Positions 9,043 to 17,700 of a DNA stretch of 64,000 nt are shown in pieces. The stretch covers positions 1 to 64,000 of the forward strand of contig NZ_JAFBDA010000002.1 in assembly GCF_016907995.1 (NCBI RefSeq). The letters are read 5' to 3'. This stretch comes from Clostridium sardiniense (GTDB taxonomy: Bacteria > Bacillota > Clostridia > Clostridiales > Clostridiaceae). The position numbers and the translations under genes were made by a program. The notes beneath the pieces were generated by a model. The model made no database searches and was not told the origin of the DNA. It worked only from the letters and a program-made list of their open reading frames with translations. Positions within the stretch are counted from its first letter, which is position 1, and each line of letters opens with the position of its first letter.

Positions 9043-9438
9043 CTAATGGGAAAGTATAGTATCAGAATCACTATTACTTTCATCTCCTTTAATTTCTATT
9101 ATTAATTCATTGGGTAAACAAACAATGGTTTGTCCTACCTTGGATATAACTCCTTGCTTAATACAAAGGTCATCCCTGCAATCAGCTTCTATTATTTTAA
9201 TTGTATTATCTTTTATTGAAATAGTGTTGTTTCCATGATTAGTTTTTACTACTAAAGTCTTTTCACCTTTAAAAGATGAAAGTGGAATATTATCATATAC
9301 ATCGCCAGAAATTTTGATGTTAGCATAAGTACTACTGTAGTCTTTAGATAGAGTTTTTGCAAATATCAAATAAGGAACGAATGACAATATAATAAGAAAT
9401 AATATTATAATTATGTCTAATTTCTTGAAGATCTTCAT
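9043..9438 (-). CDS. eetA: NusG domain II-containing membrane-anchored protein (EetA-like)
   Basis: 131 residues with one N-terminal membrane helix (LDIIIILFLIILSFVPYLIF, about 7-26) and an outward NusG-domain-II-like fold: GDVYDNIPLS, VKTNHGNNTISIKDNTIKII, then ADCRDDLCIKQGVISKVGQT and IVCLPNELII. The DCRDDLC..G and CLPN stretches are the family hallmark. It is the first gene of the eetA-eetB operon. In the Listeria system EetA acts with EetB in passing electrons out of the membrane; the exact role is unresolved. It is transcribed divergently from the FMN-binding lipoprotein gene, sharing about 200 bases of upstream DNA. Confidence 0.87.
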   Translation of the reverse strand: MKIFKKLDIIIILFLIILSFVPYLIFAKTLSKDYSSTYANIKISGDVYDNIPLSSFKGEKTLVVKTNHGNNTISIKDNTIKIIEADCRDDLCIKQGVISKVGQTIVCLPNELIIEIKGDESNSDSDTILSH

Positions 9439-9640
9439 TTAACATTTCTCCTAAGTAAATTTAATTGTAGTTTTTTTATTAAAGCTACGATTAGATTTTA
9501 AATTATATAAAAAGAAAGGGGTAATAGAAAAAACTTATACTGTATAAAAAATATATATTAATATAAAATGTCAAAATCGTTGTATAATCCTCTTGGGAAT
9601 AATAAAAAATTAATCTATATATTTTTAGGAGGAAATTTTA

Positions 9641-10117
9641 ATGAAAAAGAAGTTATTAGTAGGATTATGCACAGCTGCATTAGCAATATCACTTGTAGGT
9701 TGTGGTGGAAGTGATGATAAAAAGGCAGAAACACCAGACAAAGGTTCAGAAGTTACAATGAAAGATGGTACTTATGAAGTAGAAACAAAGAATGCTGATG
9801 ATAATGGTGGAAAAGCTAAAGTTGTTCTTACTGTTGCAGATGGAAAAATAACAAAAGCTGCTTACAATGAATTTACTGACAAAGGTAATAAGAGAGAAGA
9901 CAAAGAATATAATGACATGATGAAAGAAAAAGCAGGTACAAATCCAGCGGCATATGAAGTTGAATTAGAAAAGAAAATTGTAGAATCTCAATCAGGAGAT
10001 TTCGATGCAGTAACTGGTGCAACAAGCTCATCAGATAAAGCTAAAGTTTTAGTTAAAGAAGCTATAAACAATGCAAATGAAGGAAAAGCAGAAAAAGAAT
10101 TAATAGAAATTAAATAA
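9641..10117 (+). CDS. pplA: FMN-binding-domain lipoprotein (PplA-like, single domain)
   Basis: A surface lipoprotein predicted to carry covalent FMN and act as the terminal extracellular electron carrier. The signal peptide ends LVGC with Cys21 lipidated; a charged linker follows. The FMN-binding domain begins MKDGTYEVETK (40-50), and the flavinylation motif DAVTGATSSS is at 122-131, with Thr128 the expected FMN attachment site. At 158 residues it carries one domain, whereas Listeria PplA has two. AGGAGG lies 9 bases upstream of the ATG. The next gene but one encodes the FMN transferase that would modify it. A strong terminator follows, so it can be expressed separately and abundantly. Confidence 0.88.
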   Translation: MKKKLLVGLCTAALAISLVGCGGSDDKKAETPDKGSEVTMKDGTYEVETKNADDNGGKAKVVLTVADGKITKAAYNEFTDKGNKREDKEYNDMMKEKAGTNPAAYEVELEKKIVESQSGDFDAVTGATSSSDKAKVLVKEAINNANEGKAEKELIEIK

Positions 10118-10168
10118 TTATAATTTATAAAACAAAATTTAAATTAAAAGATTTATTTAATAAATATA

Positions 10169-10213
10169 AGACTATTAATATAGTAATTTACCATATTAAT
10201 AGTCTTTTTTTTA
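10169..10213 (+). terminator. Terminator after the FMN-binding lipoprotein gene
   Basis: A perfect 13-bp stem (10169-10181 with 10193-10205) is followed by eight or more T. Confidence 0.87.
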
Positions 10214-10415
10214 TTGTTTTAACTTTAAACTAGAAAAAATGTTAATATTTATCAATAGGAGTTTGAGAAAATAGAGCAAATTAAAGAATAATTTGTTGTA
10301 TTTTACCGGAAAAACTTATAAAATATAAAATACATATGAATAATATGAATAAAAAATTAACAATACGATGAATGGAATCAATTGAAATGATTTCTTTTGG
10401 AAGGAGAATACACTT

Positions 10416-11462
10416 ATGGGCAAAAAAGTTATTACTTTTTTTATAACAACTATTTTGATCATTAGTTTAGTAGGATGTACTAAAGAAAAATCGAAAGATA
10501 CTAAATTGAAAGATCCCATTAGTAGAACTGAATTATTTATGGGAACTGCTATAAAGATAACACTTTATGATGTAGGAAGCGAAGAAATATTGGACAAGGC
10601 ATTTAAAAGAGTTATTGATCTAGAGGATTTAGTTAGTATTAATAAGTCCGGAACAGAGATTGTAGAACTTAATAAAAATTCAGGGATAAATCCGGTTAAG
10701 CTTAGTGATGATAGTTTTAATATTATAGAAAAAGGGTTAGAATATTCAAAAGCATCCAAGGGAGGATATGATATTACAATAGGTCCTCTAGTTAAGTTAT
10801 GGAGTATTGGACTTCCGGAAGCAAAGGTTCCAAATGAAAATGAAATAAGAGAAGCTATTAAACATGTTGATTATTCCAAATTAAAAATCAATAAAGATAC
10901 TAATGAGGTATTTTTAAGTGAAAAGGGAATGATGATAGACCTTGGAAGTATTGCAAAAGGATATGCAGCAGATGAAATTGTAAAACTTTTAAAAGAAGAA
11001 GGGGTAACAGAAGCTATTGTTGATTTAGGTGGAAACATATATGCTCTAGGTAAAAAGGAAGGTAATAAAAACTGGAAAATAGGAATCCAAGATCCTAATA
11101 CAGAAAGAGGTAATGTAGTCGGAATGGTTGAGACCTATAATAAATCTGTTGTTACCACTGGGGTTTATGAAAGATTTATAGAAAAAGATGGAGTTAAGTA
11201 TCACCATATTTTAAATCCTAAGATAGGATATCCTTACAAAACTGATATTGCAGGAGTATCTATAATCGCTGATAAATCAATGGATGCAGATGCATTATCA
11301 ACTTTAATATTCACTAAAGGATTAGATGAAGGTATTAAATTTATAGAAACTTTAGATGGGGTAGATGCAATATTTATAATGAATGATAGAAAGGTTTATA
11401 TAACTGAAGGAGTAAGAGAGAGCTTTAAATTAACAAATGAAAGTTTTGAACTTGCAAACTAG
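10416..11462 (+). CDS. apbE: FAD:protein FMN transferase lipoprotein (ApbE/FmnB)
   Basis: Transfers FMN from FAD to a Ser/Thr of flavoproteins outside the membrane; the likely target is Thr128 of the FMN-binding lipoprotein just upstream. The lipoprotein signal ends LVGC (Cys21). Family motifs are FMGTAIKITLYD, IDLGSIAKGYAADE (the conserved AKG), VDLGGNIYALG, VTTGVYERF, YHHILNPKIGYP and the metal/FAD-site ADALST segment. 348 residues is the usual ApbE length. GGAAGGAG is 10 bases before the ATG. It ends 14 bases before a LysR regulator gene, so the two probably share a transcript. Confidence 0.92.
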   Translation: MGKKVITFFITTILIISLVGCTKEKSKDTKLKDPISRTELFMGTAIKITLYDVGSEEILDKAFKRVIDLEDLVSINKSGTEIVELNKNSGINPVKLSDDSFNIIEKGLEYSKASKGGYDITIGPLVKLWSIGLPEAKVPNENEIREAIKHVDYSKLKINKDTNEVFLSEKGMMIDLGSIAKGYAADEIVKLLKEEGVTEAIVDLGGNIYALGKKEGNKNWKIGIQDPNTERGNVVGMVETYNKSVVTTGVYERFIEKDGVKYHHILNPKIGYPYKTDIAGVSIIADKSMDADALSTLIFTKGLDEGIKFIETLDGVDAIFIMNDRKVYITEGVRESFKLTNESFELAN

Positions 11463-11476
11463 AGAGGAGGAAAATT

Positions 11477-12355
11477 ATGCAAATAGATAGTTTGAAATAT
11501 TTTTATGAAGTGGCAGAACTAAAAAGTATATCAAAGGCCGCTAATAATTCACATATATCACAACCAGCTTTAAGTCATCAACTTTCTAAGCTTGAGAAGG
11601 AGCTTGGTGCAAGACTTCTTGAAAGAAGTAATAAAGGAGTTAAACTTACTAGTCAAGGAGAGATACTTTATAATTATGCTAGAGAAATTCTTATATCTCA
11701 CAATAACTTAATTGAAGAGATAAGTGCAAATAATGTTAGTAAAGAAGAAATAGAAATAACTAATTCAAGTATGTATGCTAATTTTTTAGTATCTAATATT
11801 GCTAAAGATATTAGCAAAATATTTAAGAACTTTAATGTGATCATAAACAATCAATTAGAAATTAATGAGCAAGTTTTATTATTACATAATAGATCAGATG
11901 TAGTAGTCGGTTGCAAAATGATATATGATGTTGACCTATCATCAAATTATATAGGAAGTGATAAGTTAATACTTATAAGTAAACAAGAAGTTAAAAAAGA
12001 TAAGTTTGATAAATTATCTATTGCGTTACTAGATGATAATTTAAGTATTCCAAGAAGGGAACTTGAAAAATTAGATAAATCCAATATATGCTTAAAAACA
12101 AATTCAATAGATACGATAAGGGAATATTTAAATAACTCTAATACAGCTGCTATTGTTCCAAGAATATCAGTTCAAGCAGAATTAGAATCAGGAATATTTA
12201 AAGATTTAGAATGTAAAAGTTATGAAATAGAATATGATTTATTTATAACTTATAAAAAAGATATAGAAAACAGTTTGAAAAAGAAGATTAATCTATTCAA
12301 AGATGAATTAGAAAAGATTCTAAACAAAGAGATAGAGAGTAAGGTGAAGTTGTAA
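11477..12355 (+). CDS. LysR-family transcriptional regulator
   Basis: The N-terminal helix-turn-helix is textbook LysR: LKYFYEVAELKSISKAANNS, HISQPALSHQLSKLEKELGA, RLLERSNKGVKLTSQG. A substrate-binding co-inducer domain follows from about residue 90 to 292, more divergent than usual. GAGGAGG precedes the ATG. Its position between apbE and ndh2 suggests it controls the electron-transfer genes, but it shares a transcript with apbE rather than being divergent from a target, so the regulon is a guess. Effector unknown. Confidence 0.88.
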   Translation: MQIDSLKYFYEVAELKSISKAANNSHISQPALSHQLSKLEKELGARLLERSNKGVKLTSQGEILYNYAREILISHNNLIEEISANNVSKEEIEITNSSMYANFLVSNIAKDISKIFKNFNVIINNQLEINEQVLLLHNRSDVVVGCKMIYDVDLSSNYIGSDKLILISKQEVKKDKFDKLSIALLDDNLSIPRRELEKLDKSNICLKTNSIDTIREYLNNSNTAAIVPRISVQAELESGIFKDLECKSYEIEYDLFITYKKDIENSLKKKINLFKDELEKILNKEIESKVKL

Positions 12356-12635
12356 GTATTGAGTATGCCTAATATTTAAAATGTTCATACTTCATAAAGA
12401 AAAGTTATAACAAAATTGAATAAATTAAATTAAGTTATGTATCTAAAGCGCCTAAATATAAGGGGTTATAAAGTTTCGTTAAAATGAAACGTTATTCATA
12501 AATTATATTTATTTAGTAATAAAACATGCTAGACAGTTATAGTTATTAAATATAGAATAGACATGCAAAACAACTTTTGAGATTATTTTAACAAAAGAAT
12601 ATTGGTTAATAATTAAAATGAAATGAGGGAATTAT

Positions 12636-14561
12636 ATGTCTACGAAAATTGTTATTTTAGGCGCTGGTTATGCAGGTGTACATGCAGCCAAAAAGTTAGC
12701 AAAAAAGTATAAAAAGAATAAAGAGGTAGAGATTACTTTAATTGATAAGAATCCTTACCATACTTTAATGACAGAATTACATGAAGTTGCAGGGGGGAGA
12801 GTTCCAGAAGAGTCTGTAAAGGTAGAACTTTCTAGAATATTCCACAGAACCAAAGTAAATGTTGTTGTTGACTACATAGAAAATGTAGATGAAAATAAAA
12901 ATATAGTAAAGACAAAACAAGGTGAGTATCAGTATGATTATCTAATGATAGGAACAGGAAGTGAACCGGCATTCTTTGGAGTACCGGGAGTAAAGGAAAA
13001 TGGATTTACTCTATGGTCACTAGAAGATGCCATTAGAATAAAAGCTCATATAAAAGATAGAGTTAAAGAAGCTTCTTATGAAAGAAATGCTGAAAAGAGA
13101 AAGAGAATGCTTACTTTTGTAGTTGCAGGATCAGGATTTACTGGAATAGAAATGGCTGGAGAACTATTAGAATGGAAAGAGACATTAGCAAGAGAGTATA
13201 GAGTTGATGTTAAGGAAATTAAGATATTAGTAGTTGAAGCAATGTCTACTATACTTAATATGTTAGATAGGAAACAAGCTGATAAAGCTGAAAAATACAT
13301 GGTCAAGCATGGAGTAGAAATCTTAAAGGATTCTCCAATTGTAGAAGTTACTAAAAACACTATAAAATTAAAGAGTGGAAAAGTAATTCCTACAGAAACT
13401 TTAATTTGGACTTGTGGAGTTCAAGCTAATCAAGATTTAGATCAAATTGAGATTAAAAAAATTAAAGCTGGAAGATATGCTGCTAACAAATATATGCAAG
13501 CAGAAGGAAAAGAAAATATATTTGTAGTTGGTGACATTGCATATGTAGAAGAAACACCAGGGAATGGTAATCCGCAAATAGTTGAAGCGGCAGAACAAAC
13601 AGCAGTAACAGCTGTTAAAAATATAGTAGCTTCAATGGAAAATAAAGAAAAAGTAGAATTTAAGTCAAATTACCACGGATTTATGGTATCTATAGGTGGA
13701 AGATATGCTGTAGCTAATTTAATGGGAATGAAATTATCAGGTTTCTTTGCTATGGTAATGAAACATCTTATAAATATGGTATATCTATTTAGTGTTAATA
13801 ATGTTCACGCAGTATATAATTATCTTCAACATGAATTCTTCGCTATGAAAGAAAGAAGATGTATAATGAGAGGACACTTATCATCTAAGGGAAATAGATT
13901 ATGGTTAGTTCCTTTAAGAGTTTATATAGGTTTCCTTTGGTTAATTGAAGGGCTTAAGAAATTAATTGGTGAAGAAACTTGGACTAAAGCTTTTGATTCA
14001 GCTTCTAGCGCATCAGATGCAGCTGGTGGAAGCATAACAGCTTATTTTGATAGTTTAAGCAGCAACTTAACAGTTGGTTGGGATAGCTGGATGAAGATGG
14101 GGAATGTTAAGATGCCATTTTCATGGCTTCAAGATACAGTCTCAGGAGCATCACAAGCAGCTGAAGGTACAGCAACAAATATGCCAACACCTATATTTGA
14201 AAGTATGCCAAAGTTCTATGAATCAATAATGGAAATATTTATGCCAAATGCTGAAATTGCAGTTTGGTTCCAAAGAATAGTTGTTTTAACTGAAATAGCT
14301 ATAGGGTTATGCTTAATTGTAGGATTGTTTACATTCTTAGCTTCAGCAGCATCTGCATTTATGACAGTTAACTTTATATTCTCAGCAATGGCTGGGTGGG
14401 ATATATTATGGTTCACATTTGGTAGTATCGCATTAATGGCTGGAGCTGGAAGAACTTTTGGATTAGATTACTATGTAATGCCTTGGATCAACAAACTTGT
14501 AGGTAACTTCTGGATGGGAAAGAGAGAACCTATCTATGATATACATGGTGGAAATAAGTAA
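12636..14561 (+). CDS. ndh2: Type II NADH dehydrogenase with C-terminal membrane domain (Ndh2 of EET)
   Basis: Oxidises NADH and passes electrons to membrane quinone without pumping protons. The FAD-binding GAGYAGVHAAKKL is at 9-21, the NADH-binding GSGFTGIEMAGEL at 165-177, and the second FAD motif IFVVGDIAYVEE at about 295-306. Unlike ordinary 400-residue NDH-2, it continues to 641 residues with a DoxX-like membrane domain: helices near 423-440, 543-566, 568-585 and 588-605. This two-part form is the Ndh2 dedicated to extracellular electron transfer in Listeria. The normally conserved AQxxxQ quinone-site motif reads EAAEQTAVTA. It has its own upstream region and terminator, and is followed by dmkB. 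Confidence 0.9.
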   Translation: MSTKIVILGAGYAGVHAAKKLAKKYKKNKEVEITLIDKNPYHTLMTELHEVAGGRVPEESVKVELSRIFHRTKVNVVVDYIENVDENKNIVKTKQGEYQYDYLMIGTGSEPAFFGVPGVKENGFTLWSLEDAIRIKAHIKDRVKEASYERNAEKRKRMLTFVVAGSGFTGIEMAGELLEWKETLAREYRVDVKEIKILVVEAMSTILNMLDRKQADKAEKYMVKHGVEILKDSPIVEVTKNTIKLKSGKVIPTETLIWTCGVQANQDLDQIEIKKIKAGRYAANKYMQAEGKENIFVVGDIAYVEETPGNGNPQIVEAAEQTAVTAVKNIVASMENKEKVEFKSNYHGFMVSIGGRYAVANLMGMKLSGFFAMVMKHLINMVYLFSVNNVHAVYNYLQHEFFAMKERRCIMRGHLSSKGNRLWLVPLRVYIGFLWLIEGLKKLIGEETWTKAFDSASSASDAAGGSITAYFDSLSSNLTVGWDSWMKMGNVKMPFSWLQDTVSGASQAAEGTATNMPTPIFESMPKFYESIMEIFMPNAEIAVWFQRIVVLTEIAIGLCLIVGLFTFLASAASAFMTVNFIFSAMAGWDILWFTFGSIALMAGAGRTFGLDYYVMPWINKLVGNFWMGKREPIYDIHGGNK

Positions 14562-14574
14562 AACAATTTAAATA

Positions 14575-14602
14575 AAAAAGCAGGAATATATTCCTGCTTT
14601 TT
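14575..14602 (+). terminator. Terminator after ndh2
   Basis: A 12-bp perfect stem AAAGCAGGAATA with its complement is followed by TTTTT. Confidence 0.8.
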
Positions 14603-14650
14603 AATTCAATAAAATTATAAGTCATTTGGAGATGAAACGAGGGGATAAAC

Positions 14651-15619
14651 ATGAGTAAGTTTTGGAGCAATTATCCTATAATTGATAGAGAAATTGAAGA
14701 GGTTAAAAAACAAATTAGCAAAAATGCTAAATGTAAAGATAAAATTATAGAAAAAAGTATATTAGAGTTATTGAATTCTGGTGGTAAGATGTTAAGACCT
14801 GCTTTTACAGTTATAGCTTCAAAATTTGGAGATTATAATGAAGAGAGAGTTATTGCGCTGGCATCAGTAATAGAAATGTTTCATATGGCCACATTAGTTC
14901 ATGACGATGTTATTGACGATGCGGAGTTAAGACGTGGAAAAGAGACAGTTCAAGCAAAGTATGGTAAAAACTATGCCGTATACATAGGTGATTATCTTTT
15001 CTGTTTATGTTTTAGAATATTAGCTACAACTTCATCAATAGAAAGAGGCGTGGATATTGATACAAAGGTAATGTCTAGGATATGTATGGGAGAAGTTGAA
15101 CAATTAAGCTCAAGGTTTAATAAAGATGTATCAATTAAGGATTATTTAAAAAGAATATCAGGTAAGACAGCAGAGTTATTTTCATTAAGTTTATATATAG
15201 GTGCTGCAGAAAGCTCATGTGATAAAAAAACCTGTAGATTGTTTTGGGAGATAGGTCATAATATAGGTATGGCATTCCAAATAATAGATGATATATTAGA
15301 TTATGTAGGAACAGACGAAGATATAGGTAAAAAGTCTGGAAATGACATAAAGGATGGTATATATACTCTTCCATTACTATTAGCTATGAAGAATAATAAA
15401 GAAGTATTTGATAAAATATTAAAAGAAGATAATTATACTGATGAAGAGGCTAGAAATATAATAGAAAAAGTCAAAGAAAATAATGGGGTAGAAGAATCTA
15501 TTAAACTTGCAGAAAAGTATTCTGAAAAATCTTTTAAATATATAAATAAATTACCTGATAATGAATATAAAGATATACTTTTAGAAGTAACGAAAAAACT
15601 GCTTAAAAGAAAATATTAA
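14651..15619 (+). CDS. dmkB: Polyprenyl diphosphate synthase (DmkB-like)
   Basis: Condenses isopentenyl diphosphate into a long allylic chain, the side chain for demethylmenaquinone. The family motifs are complete: GGKMLRPAF, first Asp-rich motif LVHDDVIDDAELRRG (about 83-97), and second QIIDDILDYVG (about 211-221), with GNDIKDGIYTLPLL after it. 322 residues matches heptaprenyl-type synthases. The start is supported by GAGGGG 8 bases upstream. Placement after ndh2 with dmkA, eetAB and apbE nearby makes the quinone-supply role for electron transfer likely; chain length cannot be read safely. Confidence 0.88.
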   Translation: MSKFWSNYPIIDREIEEVKKQISKNAKCKDKIIEKSILELLNSGGKMLRPAFTVIASKFGDYNEERVIALASVIEMFHMATLVHDDVIDDAELRRGKETVQAKYGKNYAVYIGDYLFCLCFRILATTSSIERGVDIDTKVMSRICMGEVEQLSSRFNKDVSIKDYLKRISGKTAELFSLSLYIGAAESSCDKKTCRLFWEIGHNIGMAFQIIDDILDYVGTDEDIGKKSGNDIKDGIYTLPLLLAMKNNKEVFDKILKEDNYTDEEARNIIEKVKENNGVEESIKLAEKYSEKSFKYINKLPDNEYKDILLEVTKKLLKRKY

Positions 15620-15623
15620 ATAA

Positions 15624-15650
15624 AAAATAACGGGCAATCCCGTTATTTTT
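15624..15650. terminator. Bidirectional terminator between dmkB and a small minus-strand gene
   Basis: An 11-bp stem (15624-15634 with 15639-15649) has a CAAT loop and A/T tails on both sides. Confidence 0.8.
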
Positions 15651-15655
15651 TATTT

Positions 15656-15802
15656 TTAAAAATGATTGCTTATTTCTTCTCTTTGAATTCTTTTTAAATC
15701 TTTAAGTCTTAAGTGTGTTTTATCCATAATTTTTTCAAAAGTTTCTCCATCAATAATCATTTGTTTAGCCGTATCGTGAGCAGACTTATTGTTATTATCC
15801 AT
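15656..15802 (-). CDS. Small hypothetical protein, 48 residues
   Basis: Begins MDNNNKSAHDTAKQMIIDGE and ends LKRIQREEISNHF. The start is strongly supported: AGGAGG at 15811-15816 lies 8 bases upstream of the ATG on the minus strand. Charged, soluble and probably helical, with no membrane segment; the middle (AKQMIIDGETFEKIMDKTHL) has the look of the small helical proteins that clostridia carry in numbers. It is bounded by a bidirectional terminator. Function not recognised. Confidence 0.7.
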   Translation of the reverse strand: MDNNNKSAHDTAKQMIIDGETFEKIMDKTHLRLKDLKRIQREEISNHF

Positions 15803-16181
15803 AACACATTCCTCCTATAATTTTTTCATTAATTATTTTGTGATTATAGATAAAAGTATATTCATTAAAATTTGATATCTATAAAAGTTTGATGATTTTC
15901 ATGAAGGAAGTTTAATATTCAATAAAAAAACTTGAAAAATCTAATAAAATAATTAAAAAGTTCTTAATATATCTTAAAAATACTTTAGTATATAATTTAG
16001 ATATGAGTTTTAGTATATAATGGATATGAATAGAAATTTACTATATAAACTAATAATAAGTAAGGATACAAAGAGATACTTTAGTACATATATGATATAA
16101 TTTAAAACATTAATGTACTAATATAATTAATTTTAAATAAATAGTTAGATATTTATGATAGAGAGGATGAGGGGTGAAAAG
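15803..16181. other. Intergenic region upstream of the AI-2E transporter gene
   Basis: Very AT-rich DNA between divergent genes. It contains an imperfect tandem repeat (15984-16029) and a third related copy near 16080-16100, each with a TATAAT-like hexamer. No RNA gene or extra coding sequence is convincing. Confidence 0.45.
15984..16029. repeat. Two imperfect tandem copies of a roughly 23-base motif
   Basis: TTTAGTATATAAT occurs at 15984 and again at 16008, each followed by a related stretch ending GATATGA. A weaker relative (CTTTAGTACATATATGATATAAT) lies about 70 bases on. In AT-rich DNA this could be chance or an operator. Confidence 0.4.
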
Positions 16182-16292
16182 ATGAAGATTGATTGGAATA
16201 AAAAATATAATACTATTTCTGTTTATGCATTTCTTGTTGTATGTGCAATAATTTTATTTAGCAATATCTCAGCTAGGTTCTCTTATGAATAA
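16182..16292 (+). pseudogene. N-terminal fragment of the AI-2E family transporter, separated by a frameshift
   Basis: A reading frame with a good ribosome-binding site (GAGGATGAGGGG) begins MKIDWNKKYNTISVYAFLVV and has the first hydrophobic helix of a YtvI-like protein, but it stops after 36 codons, overlapping the frame that carries the rest. Removing one base near 16257, in TTTTATTTA, would join the frames and give an uninterrupted N terminus reading about ILFLAISQLGSLMNKIHV. Either a real mutation or a sequencing error in a T-rich run. Confidence 0.6.
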
Positions 16293-17352
16293 GATACATG
16301 TTGCAATAGGTATACTTAAACCATTTATTTGGGGATTTGCTATAGCATATATACTAGATTTTGTTTTAAGGTTTTATGAAAATAAAGTGTTAGAATTTTC
16401 ATTTTTTAAAAATTTTTTTAAAAAATTTAATATTAGATCAAAAAGGGGACTTGGATTATTATTTACATATATAACTGCTTTTATAGTTGTTGGATTGTTT
16501 ATTCAATTTGTACTACCACAGCTGATTAATAGTATAGTTGGTTTAGTTAATGATATACCATCATACATATCTAATACTAGTAAGTTTATTAATGATATAG
16601 TAAATAAATTAGATATTCAAGAACACTATTTAGTAATAATAAATGATAAGTTTAACGGTCTTATTGATTATGTAATTAAGGCATCAGCAAACTTAATTCC
16701 TATGCTTGGAGGAATACTTACAGTTATTTTATCAAGTATCTGGAATATAGTATTAGGGATAATAGTTTCTATATATCTTCTAATAGAAAAAGAGAAGTTT
16801 TTTGGCCTAAGCAAGAAAATGACTTATGGAATATTTCCTATGAAGGCGGCTGAAAAGATATTAGAGTTAACACATAGAAGTAACGATACTTTTGGAAAGT
16901 TTTTAAGTGGAAAAATATTAGATTCACTTATAATTGGAGTATTAACTTTTGTTATTTTAACAATAGTCAAGATGCCATATACTCTTTTAATATCTGTAAT
17001 TATAGGTATAACCAATATAATACCATTCTTTGGACCGTTTATTGGTGCAATACCATCAATTATAATAGTTCTATTTGTTTCACCAATTAAAGCAGTATGG
17101 CTTGCAATAATTATTTTAATAATACAACAAATTGATGGAAATATTATAGGACCTAAAATACTTGGAGATTCCATTGGAATATCCGCTTTTTGGATATTAT
17201 TCTCAATACTAGTTGCAGGTAAATTCTTAGGATTAGTTGGAATGGTTATAGGGGTTCCATTATTTGCAATTGTATATTCTATAATTAAAGAGATTGTAGA
17301 GGATAGGCTGAAGAAAAAAGGAATGAAAGTTCGTACAAAGGATTATATGTAA
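16285..17352 (+). CDS. AI-2E family transporter (YtvI/PerM-like), main part
   Basis: A multi-pass membrane protein of the AI-2E exporter superfamily; members move varied solutes and few have proven substrates. Typical features are KPFIWGFAIAYILDF at the N terminus, the central amphipathic region (about 70-130), the ILELTHRSNDTFGKFLSGKI segment and the late GITNIIPFFGPFIGAIPS motif, with eight or so helices. 355 residues here, but a first helix is encoded upstream in another frame, and no ribosome-binding site precedes ATG 16285. The gene is therefore probably broken or misread at one base. Confidence 0.8.
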   Translation: MNKIHVAIGILKPFIWGFAIAYILDFVLRFYENKVLEFSFFKNFFKKFNIRSKRGLGLLFTYITAFIVVGLFIQFVLPQLINSIVGLVNDIPSYISNTSKFINDIVNKLDIQEHYLVIINDKFNGLIDYVIKASANLIPMLGGILTVILSSIWNIVLGIIVSIYLLIEKEKFFGLSKKMTYGIFPMKAAEKILELTHRSNDTFGKFLSGKILDSLIIGVLTFVILTIVKMPYTLLISVIIGITNIIPFFGPFIGAIPSIIIVLFVSPIKAVWLAIIILIIQQIDGNIIGPKILGDSIGISAFWILFSILVAGKFLGLVGMVIGVPLFAIVYSIIKEIVEDRLKKKGMKVRTKDYM

Positions 17353-17361
17353 AAATTAAAG

Positions 17362-17388
17362 GTCATTACAATATTGTAGTGACTTTTT
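17362..17388 (+). terminator. Terminator after the AI-2E transporter gene
   Basis: GTCATTACA pairs with TGTAGTGAC (one T-G pair), followed by TTTTT. Confidence 0.7.
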
Positions 17389-17625
17389 AATTTGTATTTT
17401 GTGAGTATATCTTTATTATATATAAATTGAGAAAAGTGTATCAGATATTGATGAGAATAATATAATGCATACAGTAAATATGCATATAGTATACGTGAGA
17501 AAACAAATTTAAAATAGATAAGAATATACAGTTTTAATTAAATACACTTGAATTATAAATATTTACAATTAAGATAATATATGATATATTGTGATGAGAA
17601 TATAAGCAGTAAGGAGTGGTATTAG
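17389..17625. other. Intergenic DNA before the 24-codon gene
   Basis: AT-rich sequence between a terminator and a small gene. Scattered TATA-like hexamers exist but no paired -35/-10 that I trust, and no other recognisable element. Confidence 0.4.
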
Positions 17626-17700
17626 ATGAAAAAAAATTTAGTGAAATCAGATAATGGAAATAGAAAAAAATATACTGCTCTAGAATATTATACTGTTTAA
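17626..17700 (+). CDS. Putative 24-residue small protein
   Basis: Begins MKKNLVKSDNGNRKKYTALE and ends YYTV. AAGGAGTGG lies about 8 bases upstream of the ATG and a hairpin terminator follows 30 bases after the stop, so it looks like an independent expressed unit. Basic N-terminal half, aromatic C terminus, no membrane helix. No family recognised; it might be a leader or signalling peptide, but that is a guess. Confidence 0.5.
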   Translation: MKKNLVKSDNGNRKKYTALEYYTV

